Below are positions 7,506-15,161 of a stretch of 64,000 nt of DNA, in pieces. The first letter of the stretch is position 1. The number at the start of each line of letters is the position of its first letter. Both the position numbers and the translations under genes were made by a program. The DNA is from Lachnospiraceae bacterium (GTDB taxonomy: Bacteria; Bacillota; Clostridia; Lachnospirales; Lachnospiraceae): positions 1 through 64,000 of the forward strand of contig JAFUNC010000008.1 in NCBI GenBank assembly GCA_017473115.1. The letters are read 5' to 3'. The notes beneath the pieces are model-generated. The model worked only from the letters and a program-made list of their open reading frames with translations, ran no database searches and had not been told where the DNA came from.

Positions 7506-10076
7506 ATGCAGTCTACAGAAGAATATTTGGATCAGTTACTGGCGTCGGTCAGTGACGAAGAACCCAAAAGAGAGACAGATACAAAAGCGCAGAAAGCGCA
7601 TAGAAAGTCCATAGAAGAGTTGGACGAATCGGAATTGACAGAGGAAGTGTTACAGAAACAACTTGCTCTGCTTTTAGGGTTGGAAACCGAAGAGGAAGAT
7701 GATTATTTTAATACGCCGGAAGAAGATTTTATGTCGCAGTATACGGAACAACTGTCTGCGCAATCTTTTGATACCGATATACAGGATATTGTGGAGGAAG
7801 CGTCTGTTGCGGCGCCGGAATTAAAGGCGGAAGAAAGTGTAGAGAATCATGTGGCGGATGTTGCAACCGTTTCTGTTGAACCGGTTTCCGAGCCTGCACC
7901 TGCCATTTCCAATACAGGTGTATTATCAGATGATGAAATTGCGGCACTTTTTGCATCGATGGAAGCAGAGAACAGCGAGCAGGAAGCGGAAGAAGTAAAA
8001 GAAGCAGTACAGGAAACGGTAAAAGAGGAGCCTGCACCTGCAGTTTCCAATACCGGCGTGTTATCGGATGATGAAATTGCGGCACTTTTTGCGTCTATGG
8101 AAGAGGATAACAAAGCAGAAGCGGAAGAGGTAAAAGAAGCAGTACAGGAAACGGTAAAAGAGGAGCCTGCACCTGCAGTTTCCAATACCGGCGTGTTATC
8201 GGATGATGAAATTGCAGCACTTTTTGCATCGGTGGAAGCAGAGAATAGTGAGCCGAAAACAGAAGAAGTGAAAGAGGCGATACAGGACGCAATAAAAGAA
8301 GAGATTGTAGCGGAGAAAGAGGCTGCTCCTGTGATGTCTGACAGTGGCATGATGTCTCAGGAAGAAATCGCTGCTTTGTTTGCGGCTATGGAGACGGAAG
8401 AACCTGCCAAGGATGAATCAGGCGGACTTACCAGAGAAGAACTGGAGGAATTGGGTCTGAGTGATATTGCGGATGTATTAGTGGACGGCGAAGCGGAAAT
8501 TTTGGCCGAGACGTCGGGAGAGGAAAACTCCGCAGTGTCGGATGCATTGAAAGAAACGGAAGATGAAGCACCGGTAAGTCAGGTGGTTGAGTTTTCGGAT
8601 TTTGATTTTGATGAAGAAGTCTTACTGGATTTAGAAAATGTAGAAGAAATGTTGGAAGCCACCGCGAAACTTGCGGAGGAAGAGTCGGTTTCATTTGATG
8701 CGGATATGCAGGCAGAAGAAGACATTATGTCTATGCTGTCACAATTCGAAGAGGAGAGCATCCAAGAGAATGCCGAAGCAATCGCTGAAAGTACCAAGGC
8801 GGCAGAAGAAGCGGTTTCGAAGGCGCTTGAGCCCGAAAATGACATTCCGGCAGAATTGGCGGAAGAAGCGGAGACGGGAAAGAAGAGACGTAAAAAAGAA
8901 AAGAAAGAGAAAGTCAAAAAGGAAAAAGTTAAGAAAGAGAAACCGATAAAAGAAAAGAAATCTAAAGTCTCTCTAAAAGACAGAATTACTGCTTTTATGT
9001 TCGAAGATGATAGTACTGAGGACGGCAAAGTGCCTTTGGGAGAAGGGGATTCGCTGGAATATATGGATATTCCGTCAGAGGAAACACCTGCGAAACCCAA
9101 GAAAGAAAAGGCCCCTAAAAAGAGCAAAAAAACAAAGGCAGAAAAGCAGGAGAAAAAAGCAAAGGACGAGAATGCCGAAATTGCGGCAGAGTTAGCGGCC
9201 GAAGACAAAAAGAAGGCCAAGAAGAAAGAAAAGCCCAAGAAAGAAAAGAAAGTCAAAAAAGTTGTTATTGCAGATGATAATAATACTGACGATATCAAAG
9301 AGAAGAAACGCGGCATCGGAACAAAAGGTATCGTGGCTACATTGTTGGTATGCGCATCTGTGCTTGGACTGATTTTGGTGGGAACATACTTTTTGCCGCA
9401 ACAATTGTCTCTTGCCGCTGCGAGAGTGGCATTTTATGCACAGGATTATGAAGAAACAGCGTTACGCTTAAAGGATAAGTCTCTGAATGAAAGTGACCGG
9501 ATTATGTATGAAAAAGCCAGTTTGTTATACGGATTGGAAGAAAGATTCCAACAGGCTGAGATTTATGCAAAACGCGGTATGATAAAAGAAAATCTGGACG
9601 CTTTGTTGCAAGGTGTGGTTGCATGTAACGAAGAATCTGTTTTGGCAGGTCAGTTGGGCATCGAAACGGAATGGAAGTTACAAAAGGACCGGTTTATTAA
9701 GGCTTTACAGGAACAGTACGGTTTGGATGCGGAAACAGTAGAAGCAGTTTGTGCATTGCGCAATCCGAATTATACGGTAGCAGTAGAGAATATTTTAGCC
9801 GGACGAATGTATAATGATATGTCTGCTTTCGGTGGGGAAGCAGTAGAAACGCCTGAGGATACAACAGAAAATGTTGAGGTGGAAAATGAAACCGAAGACG
9901 GGCTGAATCCGGAAGAAATGGAAGATTTGTTACCGGAGGAAGAGGCGATTATAGAGCAACTTCAGCAGGAGGGAGTACAGACTTCCGAATCGGTTCCGTC
10001 TGCTTCCGAAGAATATACGGATGATTTGTTATATTCCGGAAACGTCGAAGGCGGAGCGGTGAATTTTGTGGAATAG
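7506..10076 (+). CDS. Acidic membrane protein with four FliM/FliY-like CheY-binding motifs
   Basis: I do not recognise this 856-residue protein as a named family. Seen: an acidic, low-complexity N-terminal ~450 residues; four copies of an LSxxEIAALF motif starting near residues 140, 186, 231 and 283 (three are VLSDDEIAALFAS, the fourth MMSQEEIAALFAAM); Lys/Glu-rich runs near 458-490 and 520-600; one hydrophobic segment about 608-628 (IVATLLVCASVLGLILVGTYF); then ~230 residues with TPR-like helices and an acidic tail. Known: FliM and FliY of B. subtilis begin with LSQ(N/D)EIDALL, the peptide that binds CheY~P. Inferred: the cytoplasmic N-terminal half displays four CheY/CheV-receiver docking peptides anchored to the membrane. 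Topology N-in/C-out is inferred from the basic stretch before the segment. It has a GGAGG site and ends 11 bp before hisH, so read-through into hisHF is likely. Confidence 0.7.
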   Translation: MQSTEEYLDQLLASVSDEEPKRETDTKAQKAHRKSIEELDESELTEEVLQKQLALLLGLETEEEDDYFNTPEEDFMSQYTEQLSAQSFDTDIQDIVEEASVAAPELKAEESVENHVADVATVSVEPVSEPAPAISNTGVLSDDEIAALFASMEAENSEQEAEEVKEAVQETVKEEPAPAVSNTGVLSDDEIAALFASMEEDNKAEAEEVKEAVQETVKEEPAPAVSNTGVLSDDEIAALFASVEAENSEPKTEEVKEAIQDAIKEEIVAEKEAAPVMSDSGMMSQEEIAALFAAMETEEPAKDESGGLTREELEELGLSDIADVLVDGEAEILAETSGEENSAVSDALKETEDEAPVSQVVEFSDFDFDEEVLLDLENVEEMLEATAKLAEEESVSFDADMQAEEDIMSMLSQFEEESIQENAEAIAESTKAAEEAVSKALEPENDIPAELAEEAETGKKRRKKEKKEKVKKEKVKKEKPIKEKKSKVSLKDRITAFMFEDDSTEDGKVPLGEGDSLEYMDIPSEETPAKPKKEKAPKKSKKTKAEKQEKKAKDENAEIAAELAAEDKKKAKKKEKPKKEKKVKKVVIADDNNTDDIKEKKRGIGTKGIVATLLVCASVLGLILVGTYFLPQQLSLAAARVAFYAQDYEETALRLKDKSLNESDRIMYEKASLLYGLEERFQQAEIYAKRGMIKENLDALLQGVVACNEESVLAGQLGIETEWKLQKDRFIKALQEQYGLDAETVEAVCALRNPNYTVAVENILAGRMYNDMSAFGGEAVETPEDTTENVEVENETEDGLNPEEMEDLLPEEEAIIEQLQQEGVQTSESVPSASEEYTDDLLYSGNVEGGAVNFVE
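7986..8227 (+). repeat. Tandem 135-bp duplication with 107 near-identical bp
   Basis: Bases 7986-8092 and 8121-8227 differ at only about two positions and are offset by exactly 135 bp (45 codons), so the duplication keeps frame. It carries the second and third EIAALF motifs, indicating recent expansion of the motif array. Confidence 0.85.
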
Positions 10077-10087
10077 TAGGAGATGAA

Positions 10088-10693
10088 ATGATAGCAATTA
10101 TTGATTATGATGCAGGAAATATCAAGAGCGTGGAAAAAGCCTTACAGTCTTTGGGGGAAGAAGTGATTGTAACCAGAGATGCACAAGTGCTTTTGAATGC
10201 CGAAAAGGTTATTTTACCCGGCGTTGGTGCGTTTGGTGATGCTATGGCCAAAATCAGAAGTTATAACTTAGAGAATGTAATTCATCAGATTGTAGCGAAC
10301 GGAACTCCCTTTTTGGGAATTTGTCTCGGGTTGCAGTTGATGTTCGAAGAGAGTGACGAAACTCCGGGAGTAAAAGGATTGGGACTTTTGCCCGGTAAAA
10401 TTTTACGGATTCCGGATGGTGAAGATTTAAAGATTCCGCATATGGGTTGGAATTCACTGCATTTTGAGAAAGATACCAGGTTATTTAAGGGAATCGGAGA
10501 AGGTGCATACGTTTATTTTGTACATTCTTACTACTTAAAGGCAGAGGATGAAAGTATTGTAGCGGCGTCTGCGGAATACGGCACTCATATTCATGCGGCG
10601 GTTGAAAAAGACAATGTATTTGCCTGTCAGTTCCATCCGGAGAAATCTTCGGAGGTCGGTTTGTCGATTCTTAAGAATTTTATTGAATTATAA
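10088..10693 (+). CDS. hisH: Imidazole glycerol phosphate synthase, glutaminase subunit HisH
   Basis: HisH hydrolyses glutamine and channels ammonia to HisF for histidine and purine by-product (AICAR) synthesis. The 201-residue class I amidotransferase has the nucleophile C79 in GICLGLQLMFEES and the His/Glu pair in CQFHPEKSSEVG. The start MIAIIDYDAGNIKSVEKAL is typical. It begins 11 bp after the preceding gene and is followed 65 bp later by hisF. No other his genes occur in the window, so hisHF stands apart from a classical his operon. Confidence 0.96.
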   Translation: MIAIIDYDAGNIKSVEKALQSLGEEVIVTRDAQVLLNAEKVILPGVGAFGDAMAKIRSYNLENVIHQIVANGTPFLGICLGLQLMFEESDETPGVKGLGLLPGKILRIPDGEDLKIPHMGWNSLHFEKDTRLFKGIGEGAYVYFVHSYYLKAEDESIVAASAEYGTHIHAAVEKDNVFACQFHPEKSSEVGLSILKNFIEL

Positions 10694-10758
10694 ATACAGG
10701 CTTTTCAAACTGAAAAAGTAAAGTCTTAAAATCTGTAGTGTAAGGAATGGTTTGTTTT

Positions 10759-11523
10759 ATGCATACAAAAAGAATTATCCCCTGCCTTGATGTAAACGCA
10801 GGGAGAGTTGTAAAAGGTGTAAATTTCGTAAATTTAATCGATGCCGGGGATCCGGTGGAAATTGCCAGAGCCTATGACAAAGCAGGCGCGGATGAACTCG
10901 TATTTTTGGATATTACGGCATCCTCTGACGGCCGTGATACCGTGGTGGATATGGTCCGTCGAGTGGCAAGTCAGGTTTTTATTCCTTTTACCGTAGGCGG
11001 CGGTATCCGTACCGTGGATGATTTTAAAAAGATTCTTCGTGAAGGCGCGGATAAGGTTGCGGTAAATTCTGCAGCAATTATGAATCCGCAGTTAATATCG
11101 GAGGCTGCAGAGAAATTTGGCAGTCAGTGTGTGGTTGTGGCAATCGATGCCAAGAGACGTGCAGACGGCAGCGGTTGGAATATTTATAAAAACGGCGGTC
11201 GTGTTGATATGGGGATTGACGCGGTTGAATGGGCAATGAAAGCAGATCAATTAGGTGCCGGAGAGATTCTTCTGACCAGTATGGATTGTGACGGGACCAA
11301 GGCAGGGTATGATTTGGAATTAACCAGAATTATATCAGAAAACGTATCCGTTCCGGTCATTGCATCCGGCGGTGCGGGAACCAAAGAGCATTTTAAAGAG
11401 GCACTGACCATTGGTAAAGCGGATGCGGCACTTGCGGCATCACTATTTCATTTTAAAGAACTGGAAATCTGTGAAGTAAAGGAATATCTCCACGAGAACG
11501 GTATTTCGGTACGAAGGATGTAA
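10759..11523 (+). CDS. hisF: Imidazole glycerol phosphate synthase, cyclase subunit HisF
   Basis: This is the (beta/alpha)8 cyclase partner of HisH. The 254-residue protein shows the two half-barrel signatures: [19 protein letters not shown] with the catalytic Asp near residue 11, and the phosphate-binding loops [12 protein letters not shown] and [26 protein letters not shown] carries the second catalytic Asp. The start is placed at [11 protein letters not shown]; an ATG four codons earlier overlaps the AAGGA site. HisH and HisF form a heterodimer, and the gene order matches co-expression. Confidence 0.96.
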   Translation: MHTKRIIPCLDVNAGRVVKGVNFVNLIDAGDPVEIARAYDKAGADELVFLDITASSDGRDTVVDMVRRVASQVFIPFTVGGGIRTVDDFKKILREGADKVAVNSAAIMNPQLISEAAEKFGSQCVVVAIDAKRRADGSGWNIYKNGGRVDMGIDAVEWAMKADQLGAGEILLTSMDCDGTKAGYDLELTRIISENVSVPVIASGGAGTKEHFKEALTIGKADAALAASLFHFKELEICEVKEYLHENGISVRRM

Positions 11524-11601
11524 TATAAGAAGTTCTGTTTTCCGTGAATGGATGAGGGATAAAATTATCCTGCAGGTAACATACGATAAGGAGAATGAAT
11601 C

Positions 11602-12276
11602 ATGGCAGCGATTTCAAATGACTGGTTAGAGTATATTAAGCCTGAATTTGGAAAAGAGTATTATAAAAATTTATATTTAAAAGTAAAAGAGGAGTATGCG
11701 ACCACCCGTGTGTTTCCGGACTCGGGAGATGTATTCAATGCTTTTCATTTAACACCACTCTCAAATGTAAGAGTGGTGATTTTGGGACAAGACCCATATC
11801 ATAACGTTGGACAGGCTCATGGTTTGTGTTTCTCCGTGAAACCCGGAGTTGAAGCACCGCCTTCACTGGTAAACATTTATAAAGAATTACAGGATGATTT
11901 GGGACTTCAAATTCCCAATAACGGATATCTTGTCAAATGGGCCGAACAGGGTGTATTATTGCTAAATACCGTATTGACGGTTCGGGCACATCAGGCAAAC
12001 TCTCACAGAGGGATTGGTTGGGAACAGTTTACGGATGCAGTGATTAAAATCTTGGACGAGCAGGACAGACCGATTGTATTTCTTTTATGGGGAGCACCGG
12101 CTCAAAAGAAAAAGGCAATGCTTCACAATCCGAAGCATCTCATTTTGGAAGCACCCCATCCCAGTCCTTTGTCCGCATACAGGGGCTTTTTCGGATGTAA
12201 GCATTTTAGTAAAACGAATGAATTTCTGCAGGCCAATGGGCTTTCACCCATTGATTGGCAGATAGAAGATATTTAG
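11602..12276 (+). CDS. ung: Uracil-DNA glycosylase
   Basis: This family 1 UDG removes uracil from DNA. At 224 residues it has typical length. Motif A is GQDPYHNVGQAHGL with catalytic D64; the DNA-intercalation and catalytic His motif is APHPSPLSAYRGFFGCKHF. It begins with a good site (AAGGAGAATGAATC). It lies in a run of same-strand housekeeping genes and ends 21 bp before lysA. Confidence 0.97.
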   Translation: MAAISNDWLEYIKPEFGKEYYKNLYLKVKEEYATTRVFPDSGDVFNAFHLTPLSNVRVVILGQDPYHNVGQAHGLCFSVKPGVEAPPSLVNIYKELQDDLGLQIPNNGYLVKWAEQGVLLLNTVLTVRAHQANSHRGIGWEQFTDAVIKILDEQDRPIVFLLWGAPAQKKKAMLHNPKHLILEAPHPSPLSAYRGFFGCKHFSKTNEFLQANGLSPIDWQIEDI

Positions 12277-12297
12277 GTAACTTTAGGAGGACATAAA

Positions 12298-13569
12298 ATG
12301 AATAAAACAGCATTTGTCAGCAAAGAGCAGATTGAAGAAATCGTAAAAGAATTTCCTACGCCCTTTCATATCTATGACGAGAAGGGAATCAGAGCCAATG
12401 CACAGGCGATGAAGGAGGCTTTTGCGTGGAATAAAGGATTCAAAGAGTATTTTGCGGTGAAGGCGAATCCCAATCCGCATTTGATCAAAATATTAAATGA
12501 ATACGGCTGCGGCTGTGATTGTTCTTCCAAGACGGAATTGATGTTAAGTAAGGCTATGGGTATTACAGGAAGTGATATCATGTTTTCTTCCAATGCCACA
12601 CCGGCGGAAGAATTTGAATATGCGGCGAAATTGGGTGCAACCATTAACTTGGATGATTTTACGCACATTGAGTTTTTGGAGAAGACGATTGGTTATATTC
12701 CGGAAACGATTTCCTGCCGCTATAATCCCGGTGGCGTGTTTGAAGTGTGTAACGGTATTATGGATAATCCGGGAGATGCAAAGTACGGTTTTACACCGGA
12801 GCAGATGGTAGAAGGTTTTAAACTTTTAAAAGCAAAGGGCGCGAAGCATTTTGGTATTCATGCGTTTTTGGCAAGTAATGTGGTTCAGAATGAATATTAT
12901 CCCATGCTTGCGAAGGTACTGTTTGAACTTGCGGTAAAGTTAAAAGAAGAGACTGGCGTGCATATTGCTTTTGTCAATCTTTCCGGAGGTATTGGTATTC
13001 CTTACAGACCGGACCAGGAGCCCTGCGATATCCGTGCGGTAGGTGAAGGCGTGCGTAAAGTGTATGAAGAAGTTCTTGTGCCCGCAGGTATGGATGATGT
13101 GGCAATTTTTACGGAACTCGGCCGTTTTATGATGGGACCTTATGGCGGACTTGTGACCAAGGCTGTTCACGAGAAGCACATCCACAAGGAATACATTGGT
13201 TGCGATGCATGCGCGGTTAATTTAATGCGCCCCGCAATGTATGGTGCATATCATCATATTACCGTATTAGGCAAGGAAGATGCGCCTTGTGACCACAAGT
13301 ACGATATTACCGGGTCTTTGTGTGAGAACAATGATAAGTTTGCAATCGACAGAATGTTACCTGAAATTGAGAAGGGTGATTATCTGTTTATTCATGATAC
13401 GGGCGCTCACGGCTATGCTATGGGCTATAACTATAACGGAAAATTAAAATCCGCAGAAATTCTTTTACGGGAAGACGGCAGTGCAAAATTAATTCGTCGT
13501 GCCGAAACTCCGAAGGATTATTATGCGACTTTGGATTGTTTTGATATTTTTGAGAAGTTCGATTTTTAA
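12298..13569 (+). CDS. lysA: Diaminopimelate decarboxylase
   Basis: This PLP enzyme converts meso-diaminopimelate to lysine in the last step of lysine synthesis. The 423-residue fold-type III decarboxylase has its PLP lysine at about K55 (YFAVKANPNPH), the phosphate-binding glycine loop LSGGIGIPY, an active-site Cys in SLCENND, and the C-terminal HDTGAHGYAMGYNYNG typical of LysA. Ornithine/arginine or carboxynorspermidine decarboxylases are related, but the C-terminal motif favours LysA. The ribosome binding site is AGGAGGACAT. Confidence 0.9.
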   Translation: MNKTAFVSKEQIEEIVKEFPTPFHIYDEKGIRANAQAMKEAFAWNKGFKEYFAVKANPNPHLIKILNEYGCGCDCSSKTELMLSKAMGITGSDIMFSSNATPAEEFEYAAKLGATINLDDFTHIEFLEKTIGYIPETISCRYNPGGVFEVCNGIMDNPGDAKYGFTPEQMVEGFKLLKAKGAKHFGIHAFLASNVVQNEYYPMLAKVLFELAVKLKEETGVHIAFVNLSGGIGIPYRPDQEPCDIRAVGEGVRKVYEEVLVPAGMDDVAIFTELGRFMMGPYGGLVTKAVHEKHIHKEYIGCDACAVNLMRPAMYGAYHHITVLGKEDAPCDHKYDITGSLCENNDKFAIDRMLPEIEKGDYLFIHDTGAHGYAMGYNYNGKLKSAEILLREDGSAKLIRRAETPKDYYATLDCFDIFEKFDF

Positions 13570-13610
13570 CTATTCAGAGCCTGCGTTTGCGGATTGCTTT
13601 GGAGAGAATT

Positions 13611-14987
13611 ATGTTTAAAAATTTGATAGGCGATAAAAAATTTTACGGGATGGTGTTGCGAATCGCCATCCCCATTATCATACAAATGGCAATTACCAAC
13701 TTTGTGGGTCTTTTGGACAATATTATGGTTGGTCAGGTTGGCACCGAGCAGATGACAGGTGTAGCGGTTGTGAACCAGTTGCTGTTTGTTTTTAATATTT
13801 GTGTATTTGGCGGTGTTTCCGGTGCGGGAATATTCGGCGCACAGTTTTATGGGAGCGGCAATGAGGATGGTTTGCGCTATGTGTTGCGTTTTAAAATGCT
13901 TATATGTTGTGTTATTTCGGTGATTGCCCTTGCCTTACTGATACTTTTTCCTGAGTTTTTGATCAATCTGTTTCTGACGGATTCCGGAGAAGGTGACGTG
14001 GAGGCAACTTTGATGTATGGAAGACAGTACCTGGAAGTGATGCTGTGGGGACTTCTGCCGTTTGCAATCAAAGAGGCCTATGCGAGTTCATTGAAAGAAA
14101 CGGAAGAAACCGTACTTCCCATGAAAGCAAGTACAATAGCGGTGGGTGTAAATCTGGTATTGAATACATTGTTGATTTTTGGTTTATGCGGTTTTCCGAA
14201 ATTGGGTGTTACAGGTGCGGCAATTGCAACCGTAATATCCAGATATGTTGAATTTGCCATTGTAATCATTGTATGTCACAGAGGCAAAAGAAACTTTTTT
14301 AAAGGAGTATACAAAAATATGTATATTCCCAAGTGGTTGATTTTGCAGATTATTTATAAAGGTGCACCGTTGTTAGTGAATGAGGCAATGTGGTCGGCGG
14401 GAGTTATCGCAATGAATCAGCGTTATTCTCAAAGAGGATTAGGCGTTGTGGCTGCAATAAATATTGCATCTACCATTGCTAATTTGTTTAATGTTGTTTA
14501 TTTGTCCATGGGAAGTTCCATTTCCGTGATTGTGGGGAAAGAATTGGGAGCCGGACGGTTAAAAGAGGCGAAAAGCACTGCTGCTAAAATGATTGCTTTT
14601 TCGGTCATGTGCTGTATTGTTACGGGTGCATTGATGGCTGCTTGTTCTTACGGATTTGCAAACATTTATAATACGACGGATGCAATCAAGGAACTGGCTG
14701 TGATTTTTATTTGCATTTGTGCACTTTTGACACCGGTAGAGGCCTTGAACAATGCCTCGTATTTTACCTTGCGTTCCGGCGGAAAGACGTTTGTCACTTT
14801 TCTGTTTGACAGTGTATTTTTGTGGGTAATCAGCATTCCGGTAGCAACGGTTCTGGTAAAATATACGGATTGGGGCATTGTTCCTGTATATGCATTTTGT
14901 CAGTCACTGAATTTGATAAAAAGTGTGATCGGAGTGTTTTTGGTCAAAAAAGGTATCTGGATTCAGAATGTGGTAACGGAGAAATAA
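13611..14987 (+). CDS. MATE family efflux transporter
   Basis: A 458-residue inner-membrane Na+/H+-coupled multidrug exporter of the MATE (MatE) superfamily, with about twelve hydrophobic segments in two homologous halves. It starts MFKNLIGDKKFYGMVLRIA, followed by PIIIQMAITNFVGLLDNIM, the characteristic first-helix block. ATG 13611 follows GGAGAG with a 5-nt gap; the TTG at 13587 lacks support. It is near-contiguous with lysA. The substrate cannot be predicted. Confidence 0.92.
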   Translation: MFKNLIGDKKFYGMVLRIAIPIIIQMAITNFVGLLDNIMVGQVGTEQMTGVAVVNQLLFVFNICVFGGVSGAGIFGAQFYGSGNEDGLRYVLRFKMLICCVISVIALALLILFPEFLINLFLTDSGEGDVEATLMYGRQYLEVMLWGLLPFAIKEAYASSLKETEETVLPMKASTIAVGVNLVLNTLLIFGLCGFPKLGVTGAAIATVISRYVEFAIVIIVCHRGKRNFFKGVYKNMYIPKWLILQIIYKGAPLLVNEAMWSAGVIAMNQRYSQRGLGVVAAINIASTIANLFNVVYLSMGSSISVIVGKELGAGRLKEAKSTAAKMIAFSVMCCIVTGALMAACSYGFANIYNTTDAIKELAVIFICICALLTPVEALNNASYFTLRSGGKTFVTFLFDSVFLWVISIPVATVLVKYTDWGIVPVYAFCQSLNLIKSVIGVFLVKKGIWIQNVVTEK

Positions 14988-15079
14988 GTCCGGAATATCG
15001 AATTTGTATAATTTATACAAAGAATAAATTCAATTATTCAAAAAAAGTATGAAAAATATGATTTTTTTGGCTTATTTTT

Positions 15080-15108
15080 TTGACATTTGCATTTTATGAG
15101 TATATAAT
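15080..15108 (+). promoter_or_regulatory. Perfect consensus sigma-A promoter
   Basis: TTGACA at 15080-15085 and TATAAT at 15103-15108 are separated by exactly 17 bp: both hexamers and the spacer match consensus. It lies 53 bp upstream of the dynamin-like gene, whose ribosome binding site is GGGAGG. Strong constitutive transcription is expected. Confidence 0.9.
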
Positions 15109-15161
15109 TAAAATGGTTTTCTTTTATAAGGGGAAAATTTCGTTTTTCGGGAGGTAGAGTA

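Noticed and set aside
7847-8350. 167-aa minus-strand open frame with internal repeats
   Set aside because: A shadow of the CheY-motif repeats on the plus strand; the repeats explain the apparent periodicity.
8579-9316. 245-aa open frame on the minus strand, Ser/Phe-rich
   Set aside because: It lies wholly antisense to the acidic/Lys-rich coding region; its composition is the complement of Glu/Lys codons and it has no ribosome binding site or domain.
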